A DNA stretch of 64,000 bases from Bretschneidera sinensis (taxonomy: Eukaryota > Streptophyta > Magnoliopsida > Brassicales > Akaniaceae). This document shows positions 1 to 12,935 of this stretch, one piece after another. The position numbers were made by a program, and so were the translations under genes. The stretch covers positions 33,947,001-34,011,000 of the forward strand of contig CM043698.1 in assembly GCA_023935145.1 (NCBI GenBank), given 5' to 3'. Every line of letters starts with the position of its first letter. Position 1 is the stretch's first letter. The notes beneath the pieces are model-generated. The model was given only the letters and a program-made list of their open reading frames with translations. It did no database searches and was not told where the DNA came from.

Positions 1-497
1 GCAATTTATTTTTTCTCCTTTTGCAGTATTTTTATCTTAACTGCATTTGGACATTTGGGTTTCAACTTTAGTTTCTTTTTCTTTATCACATCTTCTAGCA
101 GGGTTTTGTTGGGCATGTACCTCACTTTGTGATAAAAGAATGACTTGTAACTTTCCAGGACAGCCGATATGCTATTCGAAACTTATTTGAATATTGACAT
201 TGCCTTGAAGTGGTACACCAGAAGTTTATTTTTAAAAAAATCATTTTGTTTCTAATTATTTACAGATTTTGGATATTATACATATTAAAGAACTGTTTTT
301 TAAGATCCAGGATTGTTCACCAGCCAAGATTCTGGAGATCACCTCCAGATCCATATTTTAAAGCTCATGGTATGTACAAATCCATCTCATCTAATTTAAC
401 CTTAATTTATGCTGCTGTCAGTCCTCGCATGATAAATCTAAGGCAATTGCTACTTCATACAGCAGCAATTGTAAATCAAACTTCTACGAAAAGCATT
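1..497. other. Gene-poor end, possible last exon of a plus-strand gene
   Basis: No recognisable gene. On the plus strand, an acceptor-like polypyrimidine-AG ending at 159 is followed by a short open stretch (160-198) that would encode D-S-R-Y-A-I-R-N-L-F-E-Y and then a stop. It could be the terminal exon of a gene entering from the left and meeting the aminotransferase tail to tail. A second open piece near 305-370 ends at a GTATGT donor-like site. Neither is recognised and chance is a fair explanation. Confidence 0.2.
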
Positions 498-3400
498 TCA
501 ACCATGGGATTTACAGGTTTCAGAAACTTTTCGAATTCTTTCCATAACTACAGGGATATCTTTTTCTGTCAATGTAGTAAAACAGAAATGGAACCATCCA
601 GGTTCAATACAGTGACAACAAGATCCAGGTGTTACATTGACCTTGGCTACATTCAACAATTTGTTCCAAAACTCGAGCTCTCCTTTCTCACTATAAGAGT
701 GAATAAACCCACTCATATCAGCCCAACATAGAAACCCCCGTTGCTCTTCGTGCACTTGATGCCCAGTTCTTTCAACCCTGCCACAAACTCTACATACATT
801 CTTTGAAGCCTCTCCCTGTTAATCTTAATAAAATTTTGAACGACTTTTGTATCAGAAAGCATATATATAAGCACACATTGGGTCGGAGCTGAAATGGATG
901 AGAACCTTGTAAGCTTTCTAGCAGCAGCAAGAACATTCTCATTGAAGGAGTAGATAACGCCCACCCTGAAACCTGGAAGAGAGAGATCCTTTGATAGCCC
1001 ATACACGATATGAACTCTGTCCCAGTCAAGATCTTCCAATTCAATGATTTCTGCCATGCTCACAAACTCTTCATTCCCATGAGTGGACCCCGCAAATATT
1101 TCATTAGAGACTATATGGATGTTCTTTTCTCTGGCAAAGTCGAGAAGGCTGTAAAGTGTTTCTCGATTCAGCAGATTGCCAACAGGATTTGAGGGGGTTG
1201 AAATTATAATCCCTCTCACTTTGAGACCACGTTTCTTTGCCTGGTTGAATGCTCGGTCAAGGGCAGTAATACTTATTTTGAAGTTGTCAGTGCTTCGGCA
1301 GGGAACATGTATAATCTCTACCCCAGTTCGCCACTTGATATCCCTGTCATAACTGCACATAAGGATCAGAGCTTCAGTCCTCTCATAGAATACATGGTTA
1401 CTGAAGTGAGAACTTCTAAAGTAATTACCCAGGGTAGTATGGTGTGGGAACAAGAAATACATTTCCAGCATCTGCTAAGCAGAAGCTAAGCATCTCAATA
1501 GCAGAGGTTGCACCAGTTGTTAATACTAACTGTGAGGGGTTGAAGGAAACTGCTTTCTCCATGACTTGAGACATGAATCCCGCCACAGCCTACAGGACTA
1601 AAGAAATTACTGACAATAAAAGCTTCAGGAAAAACTGTTTGTACAAGAAAGAAAGTCCATGGGAGTAAAAACACAATTGTATTTAGATGCTATACCCATA
1701 AGAGGTAATTATGTAGAATTGCCATGGAATTTAGTGGATTTTTACATTCAAAAGTAAGCACAGATCTCAAAGCCAGGCACATCTTTCACCACCAAGTTCA
1801 AAACATATCATACACCAATCCCGTGCTATAATAAATTACCCCTAAATATAAAGTGGCTCTTATTAACTAGAACATATGGCACTTTCTACTTAGCCGCTAA
1901 CAAGCTATAAAGCATCAAATTCTCTTAAAATATAAATGATTAGCTGATATTTCAATTTCTTGTTTTAGATAGAGGATAAAGCTGGTAGTGGAAACTAAAC
2001 TAAAGGAGAGGGGGAAAATGTATGTGGAAATCAGCTATGAGAGGAAAGTTGAAGATGAGTTTGGGATTCATGAACTGATACGAAAACAACCAACATTAGT
2101 TCTTCAGAAAAGCAATGAATATCGAATAATGAACAAGATGATCCATCGTCGGATGAGTTACTCAAAATGTAGAAGAAAAAAAACCATGAACAGATTGCTC
2201 TTCTTGGGAGCATTACTTGTTAATGAGATATGTGCAGTTAGATTTTTCTTCTAGTACATCTTAAGTAATAGAAAAAACGTGTTGGCCTCTCCATTATTCG
2301 TATACTCAAGCACCACGAGTTGTATCCTAATATAATTCACATTCAACCAGTGTTTCTCGTAAATTTAGGAAGTTTTTCCATTTTTATCTACTTATACATA
2401 ACTTAACCTGCATGAAGAAACAGACAACATATTTGTGGAACTCATAAAACTAACACAATTTTTGGGCCAACCACAAGCCAGAGCAACTAACTGTGATACC
2501 AAGGCAGGTGTGCCCTTAGCCTGACCAGTTGGGATGCAACTTGCATTCAAAGACACGATGGTTCATGAGATTCTGCAATTCACACCAAGTATAGGATTTT
2601 ATTGCGTTCTTCGTCGATGCAAGAGCCGAGCTATATATTAAGAGCTGTTTTGGACTTGAAGTTTCATTAGTTTTTATTCTTTTCTATGAAAGAACTACCA
2701 ATCCAACCAGATAAAATGTAAATAGATTAAGATACTAGTAAGTAATCAAGCACTGTGAGGAGTAGGAAGATTTCAAGTACCGCCACCAAAATGATAAATC
2801 TAAAATCTCCATATATTTCACTGTAACTGGTACTTGACTACGTCATTACTAAGAAAGAGGGCCTCATTTAGAGGTTAACTTACCTAACAAGATTAACTTA
2901 ATTCAACTTCCTAAATCATTGGATGATTCTTCTTGCACTTTTTTTTTTTGGTTGAGAAATCCTTATTCTACTATTAGTCACATTAAATCACAGAAAAGGT
3001 AGATTTTCCATTGAATCAGAACTGATGCAATATGGATATGGTCCATGTTTGTACATGACCAAGTTAATTAGAGATTTCCAGATGCTCATTTTTACTCCAC
3101 ACAAGGCAGATTTTCCACTGAATCAGAATCGATGCAATAAGGCTCATGTTTTCGTTCGTGAGCATGCCATTGTGAATTTCCCAACACTCATTTTCACTCT
3201 AGTTTGTTATGATACTCACAATTAAACAAAAGGGAACAATTCAACTTTCTCTCTTCTTATTTTCTATTCTTTTGTCTTCTTTATTCTTCAATGCTGAAAA
3301 ACTAACCAAACAACCTCGACTTCCACAGATAACTCAATCTTCCCACCACCTCCGATTGCAGCTTCATCATGTCTCTGGTTTTACTCGATATGGCATCTCC

Positions 3401-4353
3401 CATCTTAAACAATGACCTTTCTCCAATCAAAAGACTCTTCAAGACTCAAGAATGCTCTGAAAAATATATTGGGTTTGCTAAAAAAAAATTAAAATTTTCA
3501 CAAGCTACGGTCGTCAACAAATCTAGCAACCTAATTATCACTGATAAATGTTCATACTGACCAAATAAACATACAAATGACATTAAACACGCTTAGCATA
3601 TCAATAAAACTACGAGTTCATAGAATTACCACTTTTAACTCCATCAATCCATCAGCAGGCTGATAAGTAGCAATCCCACTAATACTTAATTTTCTTGCTC
3701 CACCACCTAATATCGCTTCCCTCGCATTCTCCGCAAGCCAATCCTTAACCAAATCCAGATAACTACACAAACCATCAAAACAACCCACCAAGCCCATCAA
3801 TCAAAAATCACCATCAAAACCAATAGATAAAACACACACAAAAACCCACCTTGTTCTCAGCTAAACCAAGTTGAATGACCCCATCCGGATTACCCAGCTC
3901 ATCATACGGGTCATCCTCGACCCGCTTCAATCCAACAAAGTACAGTGAGTCACCACCTTTCACGATACTATTGGCCCGACCTGACACGAAAACGGGTCCC
4001 CTCGCAGTTCTCGGCGACAGAAGCGCCCGAGACAAAGAGCGAGGTAACTCAGGAAGCTCCAGCTGCCCCTCCGATTGAGACCGAGACGGCGTATGAGAAC
4101 CCGTCCCCGTCACGTGAGCCGGAGAATTCGGGTCATTCGGGTCGTTACGGTGACGTTTTAGGTAGAGTTGGAGAAAGTAGAAGAGCGCGCAAGGAATCAC
4201 TGAGCCTAACACTAGTCCTCCTCTGCCTTGAACCACTCCTTGTAAAGGGACTATCACCCTCATGGCGGTTCCCCCTCCAGCTCCACTGGTGATTGGTTTA
4301 GCTAGCGGTTCGGGTTTGGAGCTACGTGTCCTGTAGAATCCGGTTCGGGTCAT
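498..4353 (-). pseudogene. ACS10/ACS12-like aminotransferase, frameshifted
   Basis: This resembles plant ACS10/ACS12, PLP-dependent class I/II aminotransferases related to ACC synthase that lack ACC synthase activity in Arabidopsis. Four exons are visible: 4353-3850, 3762-3630, 1589-1429 and 1352-498, with GT..AG introns of 87, 2040 and 76 bases. Exon 1 starts M-T-R-T and holds the family's hydrophobic stretch (VVQGRGGLVLGSVIPCALFY), probably a membrane anchor, then the motif GLAENK. Exon 4 holds NEIFAGST and the PLP-lysine motif [15 protein letters not shown]. Lesions: exon 2 is 133 bases where 135 would keep phase, so L-S-L-D reads L-S-G-F-G and then a stop; near 732 one T is missing between G-F-Y and C-W-A-D-M; and the conserved Arg of GWFR (substrate alpha-carboxylate in this fold) is His (GWFHFCF). 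The 2 kb intron 2 contains no gene I recognise. Assembly error could explain single indels, but three lesions favour a pseudogene. Confidence 0.85.
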
Positions 4354-5341
4354 TATAGTGGGGTCATGGAGCTCACTTTGAAATTATTTCAAAAAAAAAA
4401 TACTGGATTTGTTGGTTTGGCTACATGGGTTGCCGGAGAAGGCAGAGAAGAAGAGCTGCGTTAGTCTTGTTTGTAGGAGAGCTTGCGGGGAGAAAGAGAG
4501 AGAGGGTGAGTCTGGTTTATGTTTCTATTTTCTTTTTCTGATTTGTTTGGATTACTACTGTAGTATATTTTGTGCGCCGTTCCTTGTTTGAGGGGGAAGG
4601 TGGGATTTGTTGTTGAAATCTTTTGGAGGGGCGAGCGAGTTTACTGAAATGGCCTTGATACTTGCCATTTTTTTCAGGGAAATAACCTTTTATTATTACT
4701 TTTTTGTCCTCTGTTGATAATTTTTTTTGGAACCAAATTATACACGAAGTGATACGTACTAGATCGAGTCACTTCGGTGAAATTTTTCGTGCTATCCATT
4801 TCGTTTTTGTCAGTTGCTGATTGAGTCTCGAATTTTTTTTAAAAAATTACTACTCAAGCATGGGACTGCTCGAATGTATATTGGTGATGTATACTAATGT
4901 GATTCTTTAATCATCATTTAAATTAAAGAATGTTACGTAAAAAAAATTGTAATATATAGTTATTGGTGAAGTTTCTTTTATATAAAATTAAATTTTTGGA
5001 TTGAATTTGAACAAAAATTTTCATGTTAAAAAAAGAATTTCAATCTTATGGTAATATCTGTCAAATCAATGTGAATTTTTTAAAACTTCACAACTTTAAT
5101 CAAAGCTATTTTTCAATCTGCGAGTAAGAAAATTGTCAATTATTTTGTATATTTGAATGAAAATATACTTTACAAAGATACCATTTTTACTAATATAAGA
5201 TGTGATTCTATTATCAAACCATTTGAATTTGTGAGTTGTCTAAAGAGACAATTAAATACCACTTAAAATGATTCAACGTAATTTTATATTAAATATATTT
5301 AAGTGATTTAAATCAATATCCAAACGTCGTCAATTTATATC

Positions 5342-5424
5342 GATTGAAATATTCAATGCGATGAAAGTTGTGTTGATATTTTACAAGAGTGAATACTGCA
5401 AAATTTCTTCAAATCTAAGAATAT
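5342..5424 (+). repeat. Direct repeat, copy 1 of 2
   Basis: An 83-base stretch beginning GATTGAAATATTCAATGCGA recurs at 5969-6051 with only a few differences. It contains the palindrome GAATATTC-like core AATATT. No coding potential. Probably an intergenic duplication rather than a transposon end, because no terminal repeats are visible. Confidence 0.8.
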
Positions 5425-5968
5425 TTCGATAACTTTTTTCATTTTTCATTCAATTTCATAAGAGGATAAAGGAATAGTAGACATCAATTCTATAATATTT
5501 TATGTCAAGAGACATCGTTCTAATCTGACCATATTTGTAAGGTTCTTCTTTCATTTGAAATACCAAGGGAGTCTCAATAGTTCATATAGAGAAATACCAT
5601 AATCTACCCCATAGTTTAGACCTCGGGATTTATGTCACGTGTTATTGTGTAAAAAATAAATTTAATTAAAAAATATTTTATAATTAATTATGTTTTTAAA
5701 GAACATTTTGAAATTTTTTTGTGATAAAAAATATTGATTAATAGAAATATAACACAATGTATTTTTTGTTAACAAAAACATATCAAAAAGTATTTTTTAT
5801 CATTAAAAAATTTAAGGTATTTTTTAAAGATGTTAATCACGGTGTATTTTTTACTAAAAAAACTTAAGATATTTTTTTAAAATAAAATCAATCACAAAAT
5901 ATTTTTTATAATTAAATTAAAAAATATAATGAAAAAGAATTAACCACGCATATGTAAACACTTGTATT

Positions 5969-6051
5969 GATTGAAATATTCAATGCGATGAACGTTGTGT
6001 TGATATTTTTACAAGAGTGAATACAGCAAAATTTCTTCAAATCTAAGAATA
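5969..6051 (+). repeat. Direct repeat, copy 2 of 2
   Basis: Second copy of the 5342-5424 sequence. It is flanked by two copies of another short motif (CATATGTAAACACTTG at about 5950 and CATATGTGTAAACACTTG at about 6090). The local structure is therefore B-A-B, as from unequal exchange or a small duplicated insertion. Confidence 0.75.
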
Positions 6052-6278
6052 ATTAAATTTAAAAAATATGATAAAAACTAATTAACCACACATATGTGTA
6101 AACACTTGCATTATTCTTAATGCAGCTTCTCACAATAAAATAAAGGTTTAAATCGATTGTAATCAATAAAAATATTGTAAAAGTTGAAATGCCAATGACA
6201 AGTTTAAAATTTTCAAGGAACAAAATAATAATTTAAACAGTTTATTAATTAATTTATTTAATCTAGATTTTGAAGTAA

Positions 6279-6383
6279 ATGGCAAGTAAGCGACTGATCC
6301 AAGCTCGAGCAATGATGGACGGTGAAAGGCTTATTGCTTGCGGTGAGCACACTCAATTGGCTGAAGTTAATTCTTTTGAGTAA
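6279..6383 (+). other. 34-codon open frame of unknown meaning
   Basis: An ATG-to-stop frame of 34 codons beginning M-A-S-K-R-L-I-Q-A-R, clearly less AT-rich than the several hundred bases on each side. I recognise no family. It may be a relic of a coding sequence carried in by a transposon, or chance. No TATA box or intron signal points to expression. Confidence 0.12.
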
Positions 6384-8799
6384 GTGACTTGTTAGCAAAA
6401 AGAGAAAGAACATTGCTTGTTAAGGATAACAACTTTTCAATCAAACATAAAACTAAAAATATTAAAAATATCTTGAAAATCAAACGATTGATATACTAAT
6501 AATTAGTTTTTCATGTGTGTTTTGAAAAAAAAATTTAAAAACAAAATAATCATGGTTTTAAAATATATTTTTACCCTTTAAAAAACAAAAAAAAAATTAA
6601 TTTCTTTGAACAGACAAAATGGGAAGAGAGAAAATTATCACTAACACTTTTCTTTATTGTGGATGAAATATGAATCTACTCAATTTTATAGATGGTGGAC
6701 CAAAAACATAAGATTCAAACTAATTTGATTAATTTGTTTAACAAAATAATTTTTAACACAAACATTTAGTAGTTTTAGTGTTGTCTTGATATTAAAATAC
6801 AATAAAAAAATCTTTCATGAACTAGAATTCAACGGTAAAAACCTAACCTGTTTTAGGTAATTACTTTCAAAAATTGAATTCTAAAAATTGTTGGAATCGA
6901 AAATCTTATTTTTTTTAAAAAAAAATAAAAGATAATTAGATAGTTTTTAGTTAATCTGAATCTAACATACCTTAAAATTTGAAAAAGATATATAAAATAT
7001 ATTAAAAATTAAAACAATGACACTAAATTATTTATTAAAAAATTAATAGTAATTTTATGCATCTTTTTTGTTATTAGAACTCAAAATAGATGGAGAAAAA
7101 AAAAGTGAATAAATTTATTATCGGAAAGGTTGAACCTACATAAAAAGAGTAGTTTCATTTACCATAAATGACATCGTTGACGTGGCATACTAATAGCAAT
7201 TGTATTTAGTAGGGTCATTGAGATGTAAAAAAATTGTTTTTTAAGTTTCTGTACAAAATTGAGGGAACCGAAATCCGTTTGGTTGGGTTTAAAATCAGCT
7301 TTAAGTAGCTGTTTAATTTTTATAATTTACAAAAAACTTGATAAAATTAAATCAAACCCCATTAAATTTTATTAAATATCAATTAATATTTGGTTAAACT
7401 AATTTTTTTTAATAAAAAAAAATACTGAGTTAAAATTGACTTTAAGCCAATCCTAACAAATTCTAAACATGTATCCGATGTGGATGTTTGAGGCTTGGAT
7501 GCAATGCTGGTTGCGTCTTCAAACAAAGAAACATGGACACTCTCTGGGTCTCAATACATAGCTGTTTGATTTAGTCTATGTACCCAGAATAAGTCCAGAA
7601 ACTGATGTCGTTTTATTTTGTCTTTAATTTATGTGGTGGGATTGCAAGGTTGGCGCTCGAGGGAGTGCATGCATACAGAATCCATGATCGATACACTTTG
7701 TATGGTAGCCTTTGAGGTGAGAAATTTCTTTGAGCAACACATTTGCAAGGATAAGATAGAAAACCAAAAAAAAAAAAAGAAGAAAAAATCAGATCTTTTT
7801 CTTTAATTTCTCTCTCTTTTATAAAAGAATAAAAAAAAGAGGAATATGATATGGTGAGTGCCCAGATCCGTGAGGTTAGAGTGAGGAATCCCTGAAAATC
7901 CGCGATCTTTACGGATTGGATGCGGAAAATAGGTAGTTCGCGGATTTCATGTGGTCAATCCGCGTTGAGTAGAGGTTTTGCTGTTTTATGTACAGATGTT
8001 ACACATGTTTTGTTGTTATTGGATGCACATCCAAAGTAATCGTGGACTTGCACGCACTGTTACTTGCTAAAGAGCACAACTATCTACTTTTACCTGATGC
8101 ACTCAAAGGCAACTAAATTTATATTACCTGTACGTATATAATTTTGAAATTCAGCCTTTTATTTATAACACTAAAGAAAAATATTTTATAATTATTATAT
8201 TAAATACAAGAAAGAATAATAAAAGAAATAATGCTATTTTACATATAAATATATGATGTTCAAAAATCATAAAATAATATTTTATGAATTTTTTACTTTT
8301 TAAATATATATTTATTATATATTAATGTATTTGTATATGTATATATTACTATGACTTTACATCCTTTACTAGGCTAAAACGAAGCCCATGACCAGTGACC
8401 ACTACCCAAAATTGATATGGCCCGTGACACTGTTACTTCCAAAATTAAATACGACATCAACTTGTGTGATCAATGCGTGCAAATGAAGACTTCAGGATGC
8501 AAGAATCGGTTAAGAAAGATCGATGGATGTAAAGTAGTAATCAGATACTATAAATTAACCTACACCAATCGAAATTAATTGACAAGGTTAAAAGTGTGGG
8601 AATACCCTAATTAAGACATTGTAGAATATACTAAACTTCTCTTAATATCTTTTTAAGAAAAAGCTAAAGTAGCTCTTAAAAGTATTGTTATTGTACCTAT
8701 CAAAGATATTAGATACATTTGTAAGATTTTGCTAAGCCGAGCTACGAGAAAAATTCCCACTGCTGCCATAGTAATAACATGTATAAGAGTAGAAATAGG

Positions 8800-8886
8800 A
8801 GTAGGTCTCTCCATAGCATCAAGTAACCACACATGAAGTAACCACACATGAAGGGGGCATTGTGCAGGTCTCTCCATAGCATCAAG
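8800..8886 (+). repeat. Short tandem duplications
   Basis: The string AGGTCTCTCCATAGCATCAA occurs twice about 65 bases apart, and between the copies GTAACCACACATGAA is repeated in tandem. No gene is involved. Confidence 0.7.
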
Positions 8887-9135
8887 TAATAATAGAAAAG
8901 CACACTAACGAATTAAGAAATGAACCTTATTATTAAAAATAAAGTTATTAAATATTTCAAAGATATATGTCGGTAGAATTATCTTGTAGTGAGTTTCTTT
9001 GTGGGTTTTTGAATTTTGTCACAAAATGAATGAAGTGTTGGTCTATTAAATGAGACATAAAATGAGCCTAATAGAGTAATTTATTTATAGTGGACTTAAT
9101 ACTCTAATGTGTCTAATATGATGTAACTAGTTTAG

Positions 9136-9143
9136 GCTGTAGG
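9136..9143 (+). repeat. hAT target-site duplication, left
   Basis: GCTGTAGG directly precedes the left terminal repeat. The eight bases after the right end are GCTATAGT, six of eight identical, as expected for an old hAT 8-bp duplication. Confidence 0.65.
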
Positions 9144-10203
9144 TAGGGATGTGCAGTCGATCGGTTAAAAAAATTAACCGACTTTTTAAGTATAAAAATT
9201 ATTTGTCTGACTCGACCGACTTTAAGTCGGTCAGAAGTTTGTTAATCGATTTCTCACCAACTTTATGAAACCTGCTTTTTAAACCATTTCCACCACAATT
9301 CAATTACATATTGTTTTATTGTCAAAATACTATTTTAGTTTAAACCTGCACTTTAATCCATGAGGCACAGTCAACAGAAGTTATTTCACATTTTCACTTA
9401 TTTTAATACTCTAAAACGAGAAAGCAAATAAGCAATATGACAAAGTGAAATACTTCAAATACACCTTTGTTTACAAATCACAAATTACAATCCATCATTT
9501 TCATATTGTAAAAGGATCGAGAACGTATATCCTTTAATGTAAATGAACCCACTTAAAACCAAGTAACCAACAGTTTGTCAAGATGTACCCAAACGCCCAG
9601 TCATGAACTCATAATCACATTCCCAAAAAGAACCTCCAAGCTCCAGCAGTCATCATTTTGTATCGCCAAGCTGAGGCCAATCTGAAATACACAGTTTCAG
9701 AAATTCAACACGTACATTTTTTTAAAGGAAAAAAATATATTATACATGAGAAAATAGAAGATGGGGTTCTTTACTTCTTTATCTTTTGGAGTTTAAGAGG
9801 GTAACAATATAAAAGAGCATTAGGATAATCTATATTTGGGAGGTATTATTATCTTAATTCTAAATAGCATAAAAGAGCTAGTAGAAATATTAAAGAAGCA
9901 AGCATGTAACATTTCTTACCAGGTAACATACTCAAGATGCAAGCAAGCAGGTAACATACTCAAGAAGCGAGCAAGCAAGCATATGCCAGACCATGCCAAA
10001 AAAGAAATGACAGAAGTACAAAATCAAGCAATCTTTTACAACTCTTAAAATTAAAAATAAATGGTTGAAGTTACATTTCTTACCAAAAAGAGTCAATCTC
10101 TCTAAAGATTAATGATTGAAGGTTCCAAAGCAATCTTTGACAACTCTGAAATTTAAAAATAAAATTACAAATGTCAATATCAAGCAATAAGAATCAATAT
10201 CAA

Positions 10204-12170
10204 CTATAACCTACACATAACATAAACTAATTGGCAATAAAATTTAATACTTTCTTCAACTTTCTTAAGGTTGTCCAAGTCTTCTTCAACATTAACTGGA
10301 CTCTTTGATCCTCGAACCCAATCTTGAGCACATATAAGAGATTGCACTATCTTAGGAGTCAGAGAACTCCTAAAAGGATCAAGAGTGTGCCCTCTTGTGC
10401 TAAATACAGACTCGAAAGCAATTGTGGATATAAGATCAGCCACCACATCACGTGCCATTTGTGATAAAATAGGAAATCTTGGACCATTAACTTTCCACCA
10501 CCCCAAAATATCAAACTTCTCCTTCTCCCCCTCCCCCTCCTCCTCAAGAGATTCACCAAGATACCTATCTAATTTAGATTTCAATTCTCCACTAATAGTT
10601 TCGCTCTTATGCTTCTTAAAAGTTGTCTTAACGATCTTTTTTTCCCCTCCCCAAACTAACTTGTGAAGTTCAATAACTAGAACTTTGTGATTCGTCAATT
10701 GATTGGGTATCCGACATAAACCTTTTCTTATAATCTTAATACAAACCCTTAATTGCATCTTTCGCCATCTTCATCATATGTTCACCTCTTATACCTTCAC
10801 ACATCCTCAAAATGGAAAACTCAACATATTCTAATTTATGTTTAGGGTCAAGAATCGCTCTAATATAAATAAGAGGATTCATTTTCTCAATGTTACTCCA
10901 ATACTTGTCAAACTTTTCTTTCATTTTCATTTCCATTTCATTCAAGTTACTGTCCCCACTTATACTCCATTGTTGCAAAAGGGCATTAACTTCACTAATC
11001 TCATGAAAAAAAGTATTTGAAGTAACATATAATGAACCCGACACCCTATTAGTGAGCTCATAAAGCACTCCAATATCTCAACCATCCTCCTAACTATGAT
11101 CCAAACATCTTCACTCGGTAACCCCTTTTGAAGCTCATGCTTAACGCCTCTATCTAGATATTCATAGCTATAAAAAACTTTCTCAAACTTTTGGGCCACG
11201 TCCAACATCAAATATGTAGAATTCTATCTGGTGGAGACATCTAGGCACAACAAACTTCTACTTTCTATCTTCTCTAGCTCTATAGCCTATTTAAATTTCT
11301 TCAACCTAGATGGAGACTACCTTATATACCTCACAAGCCCCCTAACCAGACCAACGAAATCCCCAACCTCCGTCAAGCTATCCATAACAATTAAGTTAAT
11401 TATATGTGCAATACACCTCATATGAGGTATCCCTACCCACAATACTAGTACCCCACAAACACACTTTTCTCTTCAAGTACCCAACAACATTATCATTCGA
11501 AGAGGTATTATCTACTGTAAGAGTAAACACCTTGTTAATCCCCTACTCAGTTAAACACGTCTCAGTTGTCATACCAATGTCGTCACCTATATGACTAGAA
11601 ATTGGGCAAAAAATTAAGATTCTTTAATGTAACTTCCAATCATCATCAATAAAGTGTGCAGTGATGACCATATAATTAATTCTTTGAATGGAAGTTCATG
11701 TGTCAATGGTAAGACAAACCCATTGACACGAGTCTCTTAAAAAAATTCAACTTCAACTTCTCATCTAAATACAATTGATAGTAATCTCTAGTAGCTATAG
11801 TCCTTGACGGGATACAAAACCAAGGACAAGCAGCAGCCATAAAAAATTTAAAGCCTAAACCCTCCACAAATCTAAAAGGCAGCTCATCAACAATTATTAT
11901 ACAAGCCAATGCCTTCCTAATAGCATTTTGGTCAAATTTCCAACTAGTAAGGGTACTTTTTCCCTCTCCCTTCTTATTGATAGCTAATTGAGCTTGTGTA
12001 GTATCTGCTTTACGGGGTAGAAGTTTGCAATTATTCATGTGATACCTTGGTATTGTTGTGCCATTACCTTTTAAATGAGAAGAGAACCCCTTCTTCCAGT
12101 AGTTGCATTTAGTCATTGGAAGATTATTTTTGTCCACAAATTTTGTGAACTGATCCAAACTATTGACCAT
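10204..12170 (-). pseudogene. hAT transposase remnant (BED finger, hATC domain)
   Basis: Reading right to left on the minus strand, fragments of one transposase appear in successive, shifted frames. The N-terminal piece (12170-11703) has a degraded BED zinc finger in which one Cys is replaced (C-N-Y-W where C-x-x-C is expected) but the Y-H-x-N-N-C end remains. It is followed by the family's 'ALACIIIVDELPFRFVEG' segment. Middle pieces lie at about 11594-11231 and 11211-10736 (including RAILDPKHKL, typical of the region before the C-terminal domain). The last piece (10758-10204) is the hAT dimerisation domain, with FDILGWWKVNGPRFPILSQM and STRGHTLDPFRSSL. Frame changes near 10745, 11000-11070, 11220 and 11600-11700 show it is dead. 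It would have cut and pasted the surrounding element. Confidence 0.85.
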
Positions 12171-12394
12171 GTCTTATTCTATCTTTTAAGTAGTTGAGGA
12201 TGAGAACTTTCTGTAACTTCATGTTTAGACATCTAAGAATGAGAAAAAAAAACATAATAAAAAGAATATTACTTATTATAATCAATTTTCATATTTAATG
12301 GTTTGATAAAATTTATACATTCAAGAAGGAATGTAAATGTGTATAAAACAACCACATTTTCTCATTAAAAAGGTGACAATGAGCTTAAGTTAAA

Positions 12395-12935
12395 CAGTCA
12401 CATTTTTTTATTAAAAAAACATGTTTTGAATTCAAGTATCAATTGCAATCAAAACAATAAAAATTAAACAAAAACCAAAAAACATGTAAGCTACCATATG
12501 GTTTCAATGACAGAGTCTGCACTCAATGACAGAAGCATAGAAATATATAGTTTTTGGTGTTTAAAATGACTAGAACATTATCACATTTTCTCATTAAAAA
12601 AACATGTTTTGAATTCAAGTATCAAATGCAATAAAAACAATAAAAATCAAACAAAAAACATGTAAGTCGCCATACGGTTTCAATGACAGAATCCGCACTC
12701 AATGATAGAAGCATAAAAATGTATAGTCTTTGGTGTTTAAAATGACCAGATCATTATCACGTTTTCTCATTAAAAAAACATGCTCCGAATTCAAGTATCA
12801 GTTGCAATCAAAATAATAAAAATTAAACAAAAAACAACAAAAAAAATTAAGCTTCTATATGATTTCAATGACAGAATCTGCAATCAATGACAGAAGCATA
12901 AAAATACATAGTCCTTGGTGTTTAAGAAGTTTGTG
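12395..12935 (+). repeat. Tandem repeat of about 180 bp inside the hAT element
   Basis: Three copies of a block containing GAATTCAAGTATCA, followed by CAATGACAGA and TTTGGTGTTTAAAATGAC. The GAATTC marks fall at 12428, 12611 and 12787, giving periods of 183 and 176 bases. A truncated fourth piece with the TTTGGTGTTTAAAATGAC end is near 13405-13442. No coding function; internal tandem repeats are common in hAT non-coding regions. Confidence 0.8.

Larger units (their letters stand above)
4354..9135. other. AT-rich intergenic region
   Basis: No gene is recognisable. The first 300 bases hold the 5' leader and promoter side of the aminotransferase, with a GA-rich stretch near 4480-4505. The rest is very AT-rich, with A and T runs and degenerate repeats of a TATTTTTTA-type motif between 5640 and 5940. 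Two short repeats inside it are listed separately. From about 8990 the sequence appears to be the left part of an LTR later split by the hAT element. Confidence 0.6.

Noticed and set aside
210..731. 173-codon plus-strand frame over the aminotransferase 3' end
   Set aside because: It overlaps the well-supported antisense exon and has no family resemblance.
1988..2254. Open frame of 88 codons inside the aminotransferase intron
   Set aside because: No recognisable motif, lies in an intron on the opposite strand, and has ordinary AT-rich composition.
3945..4292. 115-codon plus-strand frame opposite aminotransferase exon 1
   Set aside because: It is the complement of a clearly conserved coding exon.
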